Assembly: GCA_019055375.1 (NCBI GenBank)
Contig: JAHQIW010000358.1
Span: 1 to 64,000 of the forward strand
Direction of reading: 5' to 3'
DNA length: 64,000 nucleotides
Source of the DNA: Parelaphostrongylus tenuis
Taxonomy: Eukaryota > Nematoda > Chromadorea > Rhabditida > Metastrongylidae
Below are positions 22,690-32,864 of the stretch, in pieces; the stretch's first letter is position 1; each line of letters begins with the position of its first letter. The notes under the pieces were generated by a model that saw nothing but the letters and a program-made list of their open reading frames with translations, was not told the origin of the DNA and did no database searches. The translations under genes were made by a program, and so were the position numbers.

Positions 22690-23000
22690 ATAATCATGTG
22701 TTTTATCTGGAGTGTTTCCGAAGCGGAGAAACAGTTCCTACTTGAATAACAGAAATCGCACTTCGCATTTGATCCGTCTCGGCGCCATTGATCGATAATC
22801 GAGAAACTTCCTCCACCCCACTCCGCAGCCCGTGAATTGGCCAGAAAACACGTGTCCGTGTCTATGAATCAGTATTACTTCCCTGCTGCACTGCTACGAA
22901 ACGGTCTTTCCAGATATAAGCACACTTTGCAACCGGTGAATGTGACAATATCGAATGATCATTAGGAGTCTAAAGGAACAGCTCTGTCCTCCGACGAAAA
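22690..23000 (+). repeat. Second copy of the repeat at 8310-8640
   Basis: Same ordered blocks, including CGTGAATTGGCCAGA and TATCGAATGATCATTAG, at similar spacing. Confidence 0.6.
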
Positions 23001-23378
23001 CGCGTATGTGAGACACATATTTTCCTTACGGGGAAGGGTTATAAAATGACTTTTTCAAGAAAGGGCCATGTGAAGCAGTAGCTAGAGATTTGAGCTCTCG
23101 AAAAATTACTAAGTGTGCAATTAAAAGTAATATGGATTGAATTAGAAGCTGAAAGTAAATATTTTGATCATTTGGGTATTCGGTAGGAACTAGATAAATA
23201 GCTAACCATTTGAATACCACATTTCTAATAAACTAATAATAAGCAAGGCCGATAAATATATGAATGAGTGATATTTTTTTTCTGGCATGATAGAGTTATT
23301 TTCAGTTTTTTTCATCACATGAATCACTATGAATACTTATTTACGTTTGGGATCCCTGAGTTCTAAAAGTGTTTTCAG

Positions 23379-23597
23379 TCGTTATTAGTTTTTCAAAGTT
23401 CGCTATTTAATCTATTCCGTTTCACCATCGAGGAGATTATTGACTGCATATCCGACCTGTGCCAAGCCTACATAGCAATTCTCACAATCTTCTTTCTTTG
23501 CTGTTCTCTTTATTGTATAATTGCCAAACCAACGTCGACCACAGAGGGACGTATGGAGAGGCTAAAGGACGAGAACAACAAAGAGCAAATTGGTTGA
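23379..23597 (+). CDS. Possible terminal exon of a membrane protein
   Basis: A strong acceptor (GTGTTTTCAG at 23378) opens a 72-codon frame to TGA. It reads FTIEEIIDCISDLCQ, then a clear hydrophobic segment AYIAILTIFFLCCSLYCIIA, then a charged cytoplasmic-type tail RMERLKDENNKEQIG. Acceptor, frame and stop fit a last coding exon. I do not recognise the family, and no upstream exon was found. It lies just before SLC17-like exons but does not resemble their ends. Confidence 0.4.
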   Translation, partial: SLLVFQSSLFNLFRFTIEEIIDCISDLCQAYIAILTIFFLCCSLYCIIAKPTSTTEGRMERLKDENNKEQIG

Positions 23598-24289
23598 GCA
23601 TGGAAGCGGATAGTGGACAAAACGAGGAAGTAGTCAAGAACTCGTCTCATCAGATGAACAGCAATCAGGCCGACAGTAGCACTGGTTCTCCTCACATCAT
23701 CATCCACGTTTATCTCTCGTGTCAAAATCTCGTGATAGACATTAATACTTATGATCGTGCTGTCATTGTCATCCTATCAGAGGGAATAACCGCTCACTGC
23801 TCTGCCTCATGCACTCGCGATGGTATTGAAACTCCTAGTGGGACCACTGTTCGATATCTCAACATTTAAATCAGAGAAGAACCGACTGATCATCCTCGTA
23901 TTTCTGACGCAAGGCGTCACAGCATTCTGCTTGTTCGTAATTTCCCAGGTGATCAACAGGCGACTTTCTCGAAAGTTTCTGCTTAAGTTTTACAAACAGT
24001 GTAAAATGACAAATAAGAACAATCCATTGTAATTTCTTTTGATCGCCCCCTTGTATAGATTTTACTGCTTACTTTTCTCTGATTAGTCTCTGAAATGACA
24101 CGATCGCCTTTCAGAAACCGAGTGAAGTGTTGACACAGGTCGCATACTGTGGAGCAAGCGCCTGCATTGGCTTGGCAGATGTCAGCGTACTGAAGATTGC
24201 ACAAATGGTGTATGGTCGTACATTATTCTCAAGCTTAGTTATTTTATTAAGCAACCAAAAATTCTATTATTAATGATTAAGAAGCTACT

Positions 24290-24500
24290 AAAGTTTGTGA
24301 GAATGTCTGGAGCCTTTTCAAGGTTGATATGTCAGGGGGATACGTACGTTTCTGCGGTATTGGCCGCTTCATCAGTGTCACATGCCCACACTGGAACCTA
24401 CCTTGTAGCAGCGATGGGAGGACGTTATGACAATATCACGTGACACTGTGTTGACACCACTTTTTTCACTCGATGGGTTACGGATGGCAATAAATATGTA
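24290..24500 (-). mobile_element. Single class 2 hammerhead-bearing repeat
   Basis: Matches one arm of the 48065-48465 foldback: TTTGTGAGAATGTC.GGAGCC, ATACGTACGTTT, ...CACGTGA.A.TGT and TCACTCGATGG. No opposing arm here. Lies within the second SLC17-like locus. Confidence 0.55.
24331..24380 (-). ncRNA. Hammerhead ribozyme, class 2, core intact
   Basis: On the minus strand: core CTGATGA, stem II GCGG-CCAATA-CCGC (flanked by an A-A mismatch), GAA, self-complementary stem III ACGTACGT, cleavage-position A. Stem I is not well paired (GTGACA against TCCCCC), so the fold is incomplete. Confidence 0.55.
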
Positions 24501-24679
24501 GAAATCCTTTCAATCGACTGTTTTTTAAACCTCGCTATCAAAATAGAGAGTTAATAGAAAGTTTTCAAATTCCTTATCCACATTTCAGCTTAGTGGTAGG
24601 CGAAAATTTTCAGGATTACATGTGACCATCAGAGGGAAAACATAAGTATATACGCTATATTATCTGACAATGTATTCTA

Positions 24680-25060
24680 AGCGTTTCTTGAGATCTGTTA
24701 TGGGCACTTATACAGGACAGGACACGTGTTTCGACCTTATAGCCTCGTCAGTTGCTCGATAACTTTCGTTCAGCCAGTTACTCGGAAATCTGCCCCTGAA
24801 TAGAAAAATCGACGACAAGTATTTTGCACTCATCGTATGGTGCAATAATCACCGTGGCGTTCTCTCAGAGTGATTGATTGTCGATCGTATGACGTATGGC
24901 TGTCACGCGAGCTTATGCAACAATCATGTTATCGGCTATTTTGGGACCTCGCTCAAGAACAACATGATCTGCAATGCCGAAACACGTCTCTTGCACTGTA
25001 TCAGTGCCCATGAAAGACTTCACGAAAGGCTCAAACTGCATTGCCAGATTCTACTGACCT
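24680..25060. mobile_element. Foldback with class 3 hammerhead motifs in both arms
   Basis: GGGCACTTATACAGGACAGG...CACGTGTTTCG on the left is inverted as CGAAACACGTCTC...ACTGTATCAGTGCCC on the right. Left motif is on the minus strand, right on the plus strand and decayed. Confidence 0.6.
24716..24757 (-). ncRNA. Hammerhead ribozyme, class 3, core intact, weak stem I
   Basis: On the minus strand: core CTGACGA, stem II GGCT-ATAA-GGTC (with two G-T pairs), GAA, stem III ACACGTGT, cleavage-position C. Stem I pairs only partly. Confidence 0.6.
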
Positions 25061-25077
25061 TGAGTGAGGTCTCAAAT

Positions 25078-25122
25078 ATATATATATATATATATACATG
25101 TATATATATATGTATATGAAGT
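25078..25122. repeat. (TA)n microsatellite
   Basis: Run of TA with short TACATG interruptions, upstream of the RTE insertion. Confidence 0.9.
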
Positions 25123-25279
25123 TAGTCACTGTTTATGCCGATCCTTCTAAGAGGAAAAACAGTTTTGGAGGAGATATCATAAGACTGCAGCCGTTCTCGG
25201 CAAAAATCTTCATACCTGAGTTTGAAATAAATTATTCACATATTGTTGTGACTCAGCATGTGCTATGGAGGTATTTTGC

Positions 25280-25283
<4 letters not shown>

Positions 25284-25326
<43 letters not shown>

Positions 25327-25345
25327 GATATTATCATATATATAG
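25284..25345. repeat. (TA)n microsatellite at the 5' edge of the RTE element
   Basis: About 60 bases of TA; LINE-like coding sequence begins within 20 bases of its end. Tyr-Ile open frames here are artefacts. Confidence 0.9.
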
Positions 25346-25354
25346 TGTCTACAT

Positions 25355-27912
25355 CGTTTCAACGATGTGGTTCTATGCCGGCTTTGACCATCTTCGTTGC
25401 TTATGCACCAACATCAAGCTATGACGAAGACGAAGTCGAAGCGTTCTATATGGACCTCAAAAAATTCTCCAGAGAAGATCATACATTCTTCAAGGTCACT
25501 GTCGGAGATTTTAACGAAAAAATTGGACCTAGAAGAACGTCTGAAGAACGTCACATAGGGACCCACGGACTAGAGTGGAATGAACAGGATGAGAGGCTAT
25601 CTGAGTTTATTATGACGACCCAAACCATCCGTGGTAACTCACAATTCCAAAAGCCTCTTTCTCAGCGATAGACGTGGGAGTCTCCCAATGGAGAGTACCC
25701 CAACAAGATAGATCACATCTGGTAAATCGAAGGTTTTGCCTGAGTGATGTCGCTGTCGTTCCTAAACTACACGGGATCAAACCATCGCCTCCGCGCAACG
25801 CTCCGATTTTCGAGGAGAGGACAGAAAGCCGCTAAATTCAAACAACGAAGCCCTAGAACTACCATAAACTAAGATGTATTCAAATCATTAGTCGGCTCTT
25901 GGGAAGATACCGTGGTCGACAACATTGACGAAGAATACGATCGACTTGTTGAATATCTTCACGTTAGCGCTATGAAAGCCGAGAGTTCTATGGTCACGAA
26001 GAGACGCATGTCTCCGCAGACATTCGAGCTTATACGTCAACGTGGAATCGCACGAGCTGCAGGCAAGCGAAACCTTACGTCCGAACTTGCGAAACGCTGC
26101 AGACAAGCGATGAAAGAAGACCTCAAACAAAGAAGAGCAGCAGTTATGGCGAAGCTGCAGAAGCTGGGATCAGCATTCGCAAAGCTCAGCGAGGCTTCGC
26201 CAACTATAAGACCAAGATGATTGCACTCCGATACCCTGACGGGACACTTACAGCTTCGAGAAGGGCTATGGAGAAAATCATCCACCAATACTACTCCGAT
26301 CTCTTTGCTAGCCATGTCCTCTTACCGTCAAATAAATTGAAAGAGGACAGATATGTCGTCCCACCGGTCCTCCCTTCCAAAATCCGACATGCTATATCGT
26401 CGGTGAAGAACAGAACAACACGTGGTCCAGACAGGATTAGACTAGAACACCTGAAAAATCTGCCGCCAGTTCTCATCAACACCCTGGCTCGGCTCTTCAC
26501 TCGCTATCTGTCAGATTGCAAGGTCCCTAATCAAAGGAAAGCCAGCAAGACCGTATTGTTGTTCAAAAAGGGAGACCTTCACGACACAGGCAATTATCGC
26601 CCAGTCTGCTTGCTGTCCGTCGTCTATAAACTCTTTACTCGAGTCATCCTAAACAGGATTGACAGAACACTGGACGAAAGACAGTCATACGAACAAGCAG
26701 GGTTCCGAAAATGATTTAGTACCATAGACTACATTCACACAATTACAAGGCTCATTAAAGTTTCACGAGAGTGCAAACAACCACTCTGTATCACTTTCAT
26801 CGATCTGAAGAAAGCCTTTGATTCAGTGGAAACAGAAGCGATTATAGAGGCTATGGATAACCAGGGCGTCCCGGCTCGGTACATAATGATCCTTCGTGAG
26901 CTTTATAAAGATTTCACGACCAAAATATCTCCATTCTGCAACAATATCACCATTGACGTAAGAAGAGGGGTTCGACAAGGCGATACAATTTTGCCAAAAC
27001 TATTCACTGCCACCCTACAAAACGTCATGCGAACATTAGAATGGGACGAAATGGAAGTGAAATTGACGGTCGACACTTAAACCATCTTCGCTTTGCTGAC
27101 GATATCGTTCTCGTAACACCAAACATCAGCCAAGCGGAACGAATGTTGATCGATTTCGATAACGCCTGCGGAAAGATTGGTCTTTAACTGAGTCTAACGA
27201 AAACAATGTTCATGAGGAACGGATGGATTTCTAATGCCCCATTCACGCTCAACGGAACGACAATCTCCAAATGATCCAGCTACGTTTATCTAGGTCGTGA
27301 AATCAACATGATGAACGACCTAGCTCCAGAGTTGAGCAGGAGGAAACGAGCGGTTGGGGAACGTTTAAGGGCATCGAAGATGTTGTAAAGAGGAGAAAGA
27401 ACATCCGACTCCGTGCCCACCTTTTCGACTCGACAATTATCCCTGCGCTAACGTATGCAGCAGAAACCTGGTCGCTACGTAAGCAGGATGAAAGATCACT
27501 TGCCGTTATCGAACGCGCAGTCGAAAGGTCGATGCTAGGAGTATCTCGTATTTCGCAAATGAGACAAAGGATCCGAACTTCCGACCTACGTCAACGATCG
27601 AAAATCAGAGACGCCGTTCTACACGCCAGGATATCGAAAATAAGGTGGGCCGGACACGTGATGCGCTTCAACGACAACCGATGGACGAGAGCCGTTACCG
27701 ACTGGATTCCTCGGAACGTTAAGCGCTTTAAAGGAAGATCACTAACCCGTTGGTCCAATTTCTTCACGAAAGCGATAGAAGAAAGATATGATGCTCAGCG
27801 AATCCCTAGAGCGAGGAGGACCCACTGGACTACTCTTGCATGCGATAGGGAAAAATGGAAGAGTTGCTGGTACCCGCTCGAGTCATTAGACGATCAACGG
27901 GACGACAGGTGA
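25355..27912 (+). mobile_element. RTE-type LINE, 5'-truncated and mutated
   Basis: Endonuclease domain from 25378: [32 protein letters not shown], then NKIDHIW and the SNHRLRATLRFSRR region. Reverse transcriptase follows: GPDRIRLEHLKNL, NYRPVCLLSVVYKLFTRVIL, EQAGFRK, FIDLKKAFDSVE, VRRGVRQGDTILPK and the catalytic RFADDIVLV (27089-27115). The C-terminal part has RISKIRWAGHVMRFNDNRW and a zinc-finger-less tail ending QRDDR with TGA at 27910-27912. Several lesions: stops at about 25669 and 26712 (AAATGA after GFRK) and frameshifts near 25700, 26160, 27070 and 27350. It therefore encodes no full protein. It ends in AT microsatellite, as RTE elements often do. Confidence 0.85.
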
Positions 27913-27916
27913 TACA

Positions 27917-28000
27917 GATGATATATATATATATATATATACATATATACACACATATATATGCACATATACATATACATATCATATATTACATATATTG
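27917..28000. repeat. (TA)n and CATATA microsatellite at the RTE 3' end
   Basis: Follows the RTE stop directly (GGTGATACAGATGATATATA). Confidence 0.9.
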
Positions 28001-28237
28001 TGATGCTGGGCGCAGCCCGCGTGGAGCCGACCTCCGCTCCTCCTCCCCAGCTCTCTTCGGCGGTCTGCAGTAACACCCTGTGGAACGCCACAGCAAGTCT
28101 ATCCTTGAACTTGCAAGGAGATTCGTTCAACCAGTATCTACTCCGTTGAAGAAGAAGAAAAACGCACTCAATGATAAAGGTACTAAGATCCACACAATAA
28201 ACAAGAGCATTGTGATGACGAAATAAATAAAGTTTAA
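28001..28237 (+). other. GC-rich island between two TA microsatellites
   Basis: A segment much richer in G and C than its surroundings. It has an open frame (GAARVEPTSAPPPQ..., ending SFNQYLLR then TGA at about 28147) and two AATAAA motifs near 28205-28213. It looks like the 3' end of a transcribed sequence or retro-copy. The source was not recognised. Confidence 0.4.
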
Positions 28238-28280
<43 letters not shown>

Positions 28281-28302
28281 GCACATATATATGCATATAT
28301 AT
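28238..28302. repeat. (TA)n microsatellite
   Basis: About 35 bases of pure TA followed by TGCATATA variants. Confidence 0.9.
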
Positions 28303-28850
28303 ACAACATTTTGTTGAAAAAAAAAGTGATGTTAGTATTTGGAAGCCCCGTGTGCGTTTTGAGATGAAATGAAGATAGCTTATGGAGTTGAAGGATCCGC
28401 TAAGCTTATTTGTAAGGTAAAAACTGTAACAATTAACTGGTTGAAGAATGCTTGTAGAATATTGGACTCAAAAGTAGGAAGATCAGAAAGCAGTAGTAGA
28501 GTTGACTAGACGACAAACGAAAGGAAATTTGAACGAGAGCATGAGAATATCGTATCATTAATCTTTTTATATTGAACATATTTACACCTAAGATCAGTTC
28601 CAATAAAGGCACATTTTCAGCAGCTGTCAATTCTTCAGAGGCATGACATATTTGCCGTATAGAGTAGCTTCAGTTGTACACGTATGTTTTTATTGTTGGG
28701 CTTCTCTGAATTGGTTACCTGGATTTTCTTGAGGTGACACAGCAGCACGTAGACTTCGTACTTGTGTGCATGAACTTCTGCGATTGTGCAACAGCGATGA
28801 TATTACCGGCAATTGTGGCAATTGTCTGTCCAAACAACACAGTGAATAAG

Positions 28851-29515
28851 GTAGGTGATAAACGTGAGCAATACATAAAGTAGGTTCATTCACACATTTC
28901 AGTTTATTAAATTACTGCAAGAATTGTCATGTATAGTAACAAAATCATAGAGCCACCTTAACAAAGCATATATTTATTTATTCATTTAGTTAGCACTTTT
29001 ATCAATTATATTCAATTGAACATCGCTACTATTCCGTTATCCGCCGTAGAAGGAAGGAGAATTTTTCACTGGACAAAATTTTCCACTGTACTTTTGATAG
29101 TCATTCAAAAGCTTAAATTTCGGGGAACTGCTATACGTGTTTGCTTTTGGGAAGCTCTTTTTACAGCACTCTTGCTCCAAAACAAAATAATGTTTCATAC
29201 GCATTGCACTTTTTTCGTGTTTCCTCGAGAATTGCTCGTTTTTTAGCTGAACAAAACTCTTTCCTCAAGTTGATAGTGACCGTCAGATATTGTAAATCTC
29301 GAAGAGCTTAAAAATGTGTTTGTTTATAGAAAGGCTTTCTTACAGTGCTGCAGCAAAAAAGCTTCGCTTTTGACACACCTCGCAAGCCAGAACTCTTCCC
29401 TTAAATTATAAGCAACCATTCGATTAGGTAGTTTCGACGATTCCAACACTGCGCTTTTTTTCTGGGAAGGACCGTTGCAGGTCACTGTAGCAGGAAAAAT
29501 ATGGATCAGCTTCAA
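28851..29515. other. Intronic spacer with faint GCTACAGCGC-family repeats
   Basis: Blocks such as CTTACAGTGCTGCAGC at 29338 and CAGCACTCTTGCTCC at 29165 resemble the dispersed family seen at 37630-39325. Too diverged to delimit. Confidence 0.3.
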
Positions 29516-29519
29516 ACAC

Positions 29520-29935
29520 GTCACACATTGTTTTGCCTGATAGGGTCTACCTTGCTATTAAATTTAGGATCATTTCTTCGCCTTGGCAGATAATCTAGAT
29601 AAAATATATGACTATGATGCTCGAAGATAATCTCTACACGTTGTATGCTTTTCGTGCTCATGCTTGAGCTCAACAGCCGGTTTTTTGGCAACATAAAAGG
29701 AAAACAAAAAGCGTGAGCCGTAGAAGGATAGAACAGAGCTTCTTCTACAATTCTTGAACAAAAAACCCAGAAGTCTTTGCGAGAGCAGGAAGGATTCCCA
29801 AATAAGTCACGAAAATTCTTACGATAGAGCGCGATACAGGTGAGGCATGTGTCAAATTTCCTCGCTTCACCACTGTAAAGAAGTCTTTTACAGACTAATA
29901 TATTCCCAGATTTTCTGAGATTCACCCTGTTCAAT
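29520..29935 (-). repeat. Partial diverged copy of the unit A/B/C downstream region
   Basis: On the minus strand it shares TTTTTTGTTC..GATTGTAGAAGAAGCTCTG, TTCTATCGTTC-like sequence and GTTGCCGAA.AAACC with 63490-63640 of unit B. It lacks the transporter exon. Confidence 0.55.
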
Positions 29936-30049
29936 AATTATTGCAACAGAATTGTGATATTTTGGTTCATGAAATCTTTTTATAGCTATACCTTGTAAGT
30001 TATACAAAGATTTTGCAGACAAAATATCGCCAAATAAATATGTCCCTCT

Positions 30050-30215
30050 GAAGACCAAACGGTACGCTTCATACCAAGCCGCGCGACGTCAAATTTCACT
30101 CTGCTTCTGTAATCGCGTCTCAGGAGAAGCAAGCGCGAATAGTGGGAAGGCAGCCACAGATAGCCAGGCATGCCTATGCAGACATGCAGGTGCTGTCATC
30201 CTGAGTATTTGAAGA
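30050..30215 (+). repeat. SINE family 2, 3' half
   Basis: Shares AAGGCAGCCACAGATAGCCA, CATGC and CAGACATGCAGGTGC with 31185-31255. Confidence 0.5.
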
Positions 30216-30724
30216 CCTTTGGAACTGTGGATGAGAGGTAACGAACCCACGTCATAACGGAATACTATCATCACGAAATGATGGTATTTTATTAAAAAAG
30301 CTTATACATAAATGATTCTAGCAAAAAAAAGCAAATCTATATGTTCCATACTTCATCTACATTTCTTATGCTTCAGCGAGAAAACCACATCGCTATAAGA
30401 CGGAAGCATTTTAAGCTCGTACATAACAGCTGTTCTTTATCTGGTTGATCTTCCTGTAGTCATTCGATAGCTCAAGAAATGCCGCCTTTTGTTCTGGGCT
30501 TAATTTCTGGTTTGACCTTAACCCTGCCTTTTCTAATGGAAAAAGATAACGGTTTGCTTTCGGAAAGCGTTGCTCCAACTTTACAGCGTTTTTTAATAGT
30601 GTTTCGTATAATTAAATTATTTTTATGGGAAGGCATAATCGCTACGGAAAGATAGGATGTTAGTGTATAAACTTTCATATACGTATAAAGGATAAGGATA
30701 AAGCTCTCGGCGTTGATCAATCCC

Positions 30725-31000
30725 TGAGGGATGCGCCATGCATTCGACTTCAATTTTTAACTTCGTTTGAGGTGATTGAATGCACATCTGGCCTTTACAA
30801 TGACTCGCGGTGGCCTTGCGCTGAACCGAGTCAGTGCTGCTTATCCTCCCAGACAAGTCTAAGACCTGTCTGGTACCAATTTACCGACCCCGGAGGGATG
30901 GATGGCTTGGTGAGCCATGAGCGCGAGATCGAACCAGTGACCTCGTGTGCGACGCAGGGCACCTCTAACCACTGCGCCATATGCGCCTATATACGTATAT
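30725..31000 (-). repeat. tRNA-derived SINE family 2, longest copy
   Basis: On the minus strand: GGCGCAGTGGTTAGAGGTGC (A-box region), GTCGCACACGAGGTCACTGG, GGTTCGATCTCGCGC (B box), CATCCATCCCTCCGGGG, CCAGACAGGTCTTAGACTTG, then TCAGTGCTGACTCGG-like and GCCAGATGTGCATTCAATCA at its 3' end. Confidence 0.65.
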
Positions 31001-31039
31001 TGAGTGAAAATAACGCCCAGTTACCCATATCTCAATGAG

Positions 31040-31310
31040 AGGAGCGCAGATGGTTCAGTAGTTAAGAGGTGTTCTGAGTCGCACACGAGGTCTAGGATTT
31101 GACCTCGCACTCCTGGCTCATCAAGCAATTCATCCCAGCGGACACGGTAAATTGGTGCCAGACCTGCCTGGAAAAATAGTATAGCGGAAAATGTCAGGAA
31201 CATCTCGTAGGAAAGCAGCCGCAGACAGCCAGTCATGCATCACAGACATGCAGATGCCGCCTCTTGCGGTTACCGTGTAAGAGAAGGCGCGACGCTGATC
31301 CTTACATTGA
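31040..31310 (+). repeat. SINE family 2, head-to-head with 30725-31000
   Basis: GCGCAGATGGTTCAGTAGTT holds an A box (TAGTTAAGAGG continues it). The B box is degraded (GGATTTGACCTC). It continues with CACGGTAAATTGGTGCCAGA and the AGCAGCCGCAGACAGCC tail, ending GAAGGCGCGACGC. The two copies face away from a spacer of about 45 bases, forming a hairpin. Confidence 0.6.
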
Positions 31311-31455
31311 TATTACTATTTACGTAAGAAGAAATGTTTACAAGGCTACACAATCTCGCCAAATTTATTCACTGCAACCCTCCAAAATTTCATGCTAACA
31401 TCAGATTGAGGCAATATGAAAGTAAAAATCGACGGTCGACAATTAAGCCGTCTGT
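31305..31455 (+). mobile_element. RTE reverse-transcriptase fragment
   Basis: Conceptual reading matches the ISPFYNN..IDVRRGVRQGDTI through ATLQN.MR and KVDGRQL stretch of the 25355 element, for example ACGTAAGAAGAAATG and GTCGACAATTAAGCCG, with frameshifts. Confidence 0.5.
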
Positions 31456-31459
31456 GCCT

Positions 31460-31835
31460 CATTTCAAAAGTTCGACTTTCTAAACCTCAGCATTGACGAT
31501 TGATATATGGAAATCAAAAAAAGTTATCTTGATTGGCTGACGCGAGGTTGGTAACGTGGTAATACTAGTTTGGCTGACGTTTCGGCGACCCGTCTTTCAA
31601 AGCCTGGACGTATGCATTATCAGACTATTCGAATGATTCGTAAGGTCTTATCCGAGCATTGGCTAGGCCAGGTTAAAAAAAAGGTCGAATCAAGAAACGG
31701 CGCGAGCACGCGTGTGATGGCGACGCATTCGTCGTTCTGGTGTATTCCGTAGTCTTTAGCGTTTATCCAAGATACCTCAAAAGTCTTGCACGTTGATGTT
31801 TTTGATTTATGCGCTAGCATTGTGACATCCACATC
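31460..31835 (-). mobile_element. Penelope-like element 3' end
   Basis: A minus-strand frame (31832-31620) reads TCKTFEVSWINAKDYG, then DECVAITRVLAPFLD, resembling the C-terminal end of the GIY-YIG endonuclease of Penelope-like elements. It is followed on the same strand by a tail shared with 22405-22600, including a decayed class 4 hammerhead (31560-31605, core TTGAAAG). Confidence 0.5.
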
Positions 31836-32860
31836 AAAATGATCATAGTTGTGCTTTTGTGCCTTTTACAGATTTCAGGTTTGCTCTCCAAATGTTCTTT
31901 CATGGTGATGGAAAGTGGTCTGTCTGTTTGCATATATATTCCTCCCGATTGCCTTACATGTAATCGACTAAATTGTGCTCGATCTCATACAATCGCTCTC
32001 CTTTCCGTTAGAGCAGATTATACAATTTTTGGTGCTGCACATCGATCGTAAAATCTATTGTGGATCAGCTGATGGCGCAAAGTTGGAGGTGAAATTTCAA
32101 CAACTACCACAGAATTCGCAACACCGCTATTTTTTAGGCACCTTTTAACCGCGCTACTAGTTTTCGTTTGATATAAATGGCGATTTGAAGGAGATTCCGT
32201 CTAGGCATGAAGCATTGTTACTTTAGCTCGCAGTTCTACTTTTTGAATTTTCCCGAGTGACTGAATCTTCGTAGCCATTGGAAGTGGCCGTTTCTGTAGC
32301 CAAATTTAACTATTCGTTCTTTTCCTCTTCTCTTGTTCTCACATTTTTTCGCAGTTCGGTACATGTTTTTGATAAGCGATTTTCCACGTGTGAAGGATGA
32401 GAGGAGAGGTAATCGACCTAAATGTTTTTGTTACTTGGTTTTTAGTACCATTCTGCACTGTAGCCACTAACCAAGAGCTACACTTGGAAATTCAAAAATG
32501 AAATTCGGCTCCCGCTGGGCTCCCTCGCTTATATTTCATATGTTATGACTGTCCGTTCAAGAGTTCAACCATTTGTCCATTTTTTCTTGTGTGAAACAGA
32601 CAATGAAACAGTCGTCTATATACTGTCAGTAGAGCAATGGCCGGTGAACAAGGACTGGAGCCTTCACCTTATATATAAAAGCGATAGTAAGACTAAGTGC
32701 CAAACGTTCACCCATGGCTAGCCCCTGAGTTATGTGAAGTATTTTCTCGACCACCGAAAGATTGAACAACTGAGACATTGTTCTAGGACGGTCATTTAGT
32801 TGTTGATTTTGCGAAGCCATACACAATTATTTTTTGTTCATTTTCTGTGAGAAGTTCGAA
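31836..32860. other. Spacer with one short secreted-like open frame
   Basis: 31839-32051 (+) encodes 70 residues starting MIIVVLLCLLQISGLLS, with five cysteines in the rest. No splice or repeat support; it may be chance. The remainder shows nothing recognised. Confidence 0.25.
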
Positions 32861-32864
32861 AGTG

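Noticed and set aside
24965..24995. Additional hammerhead on the plus strand
   Set aside because: Only GCCGAAACACGTC is recognisable; no CTGANGA core or stem II, so it is noted as the decayed arm of the foldback and not listed separately.
25098..25328. Tyr-Ile repeat open frames, also at 27855-28309
   Set aside because: Translation of TA microsatellite.
31839..32051. Small secreted cysteine-containing peptide
   Set aside because: Signal-peptide-like start but no splice site, conservation or repeat support; mentioned only in the spacer entry.
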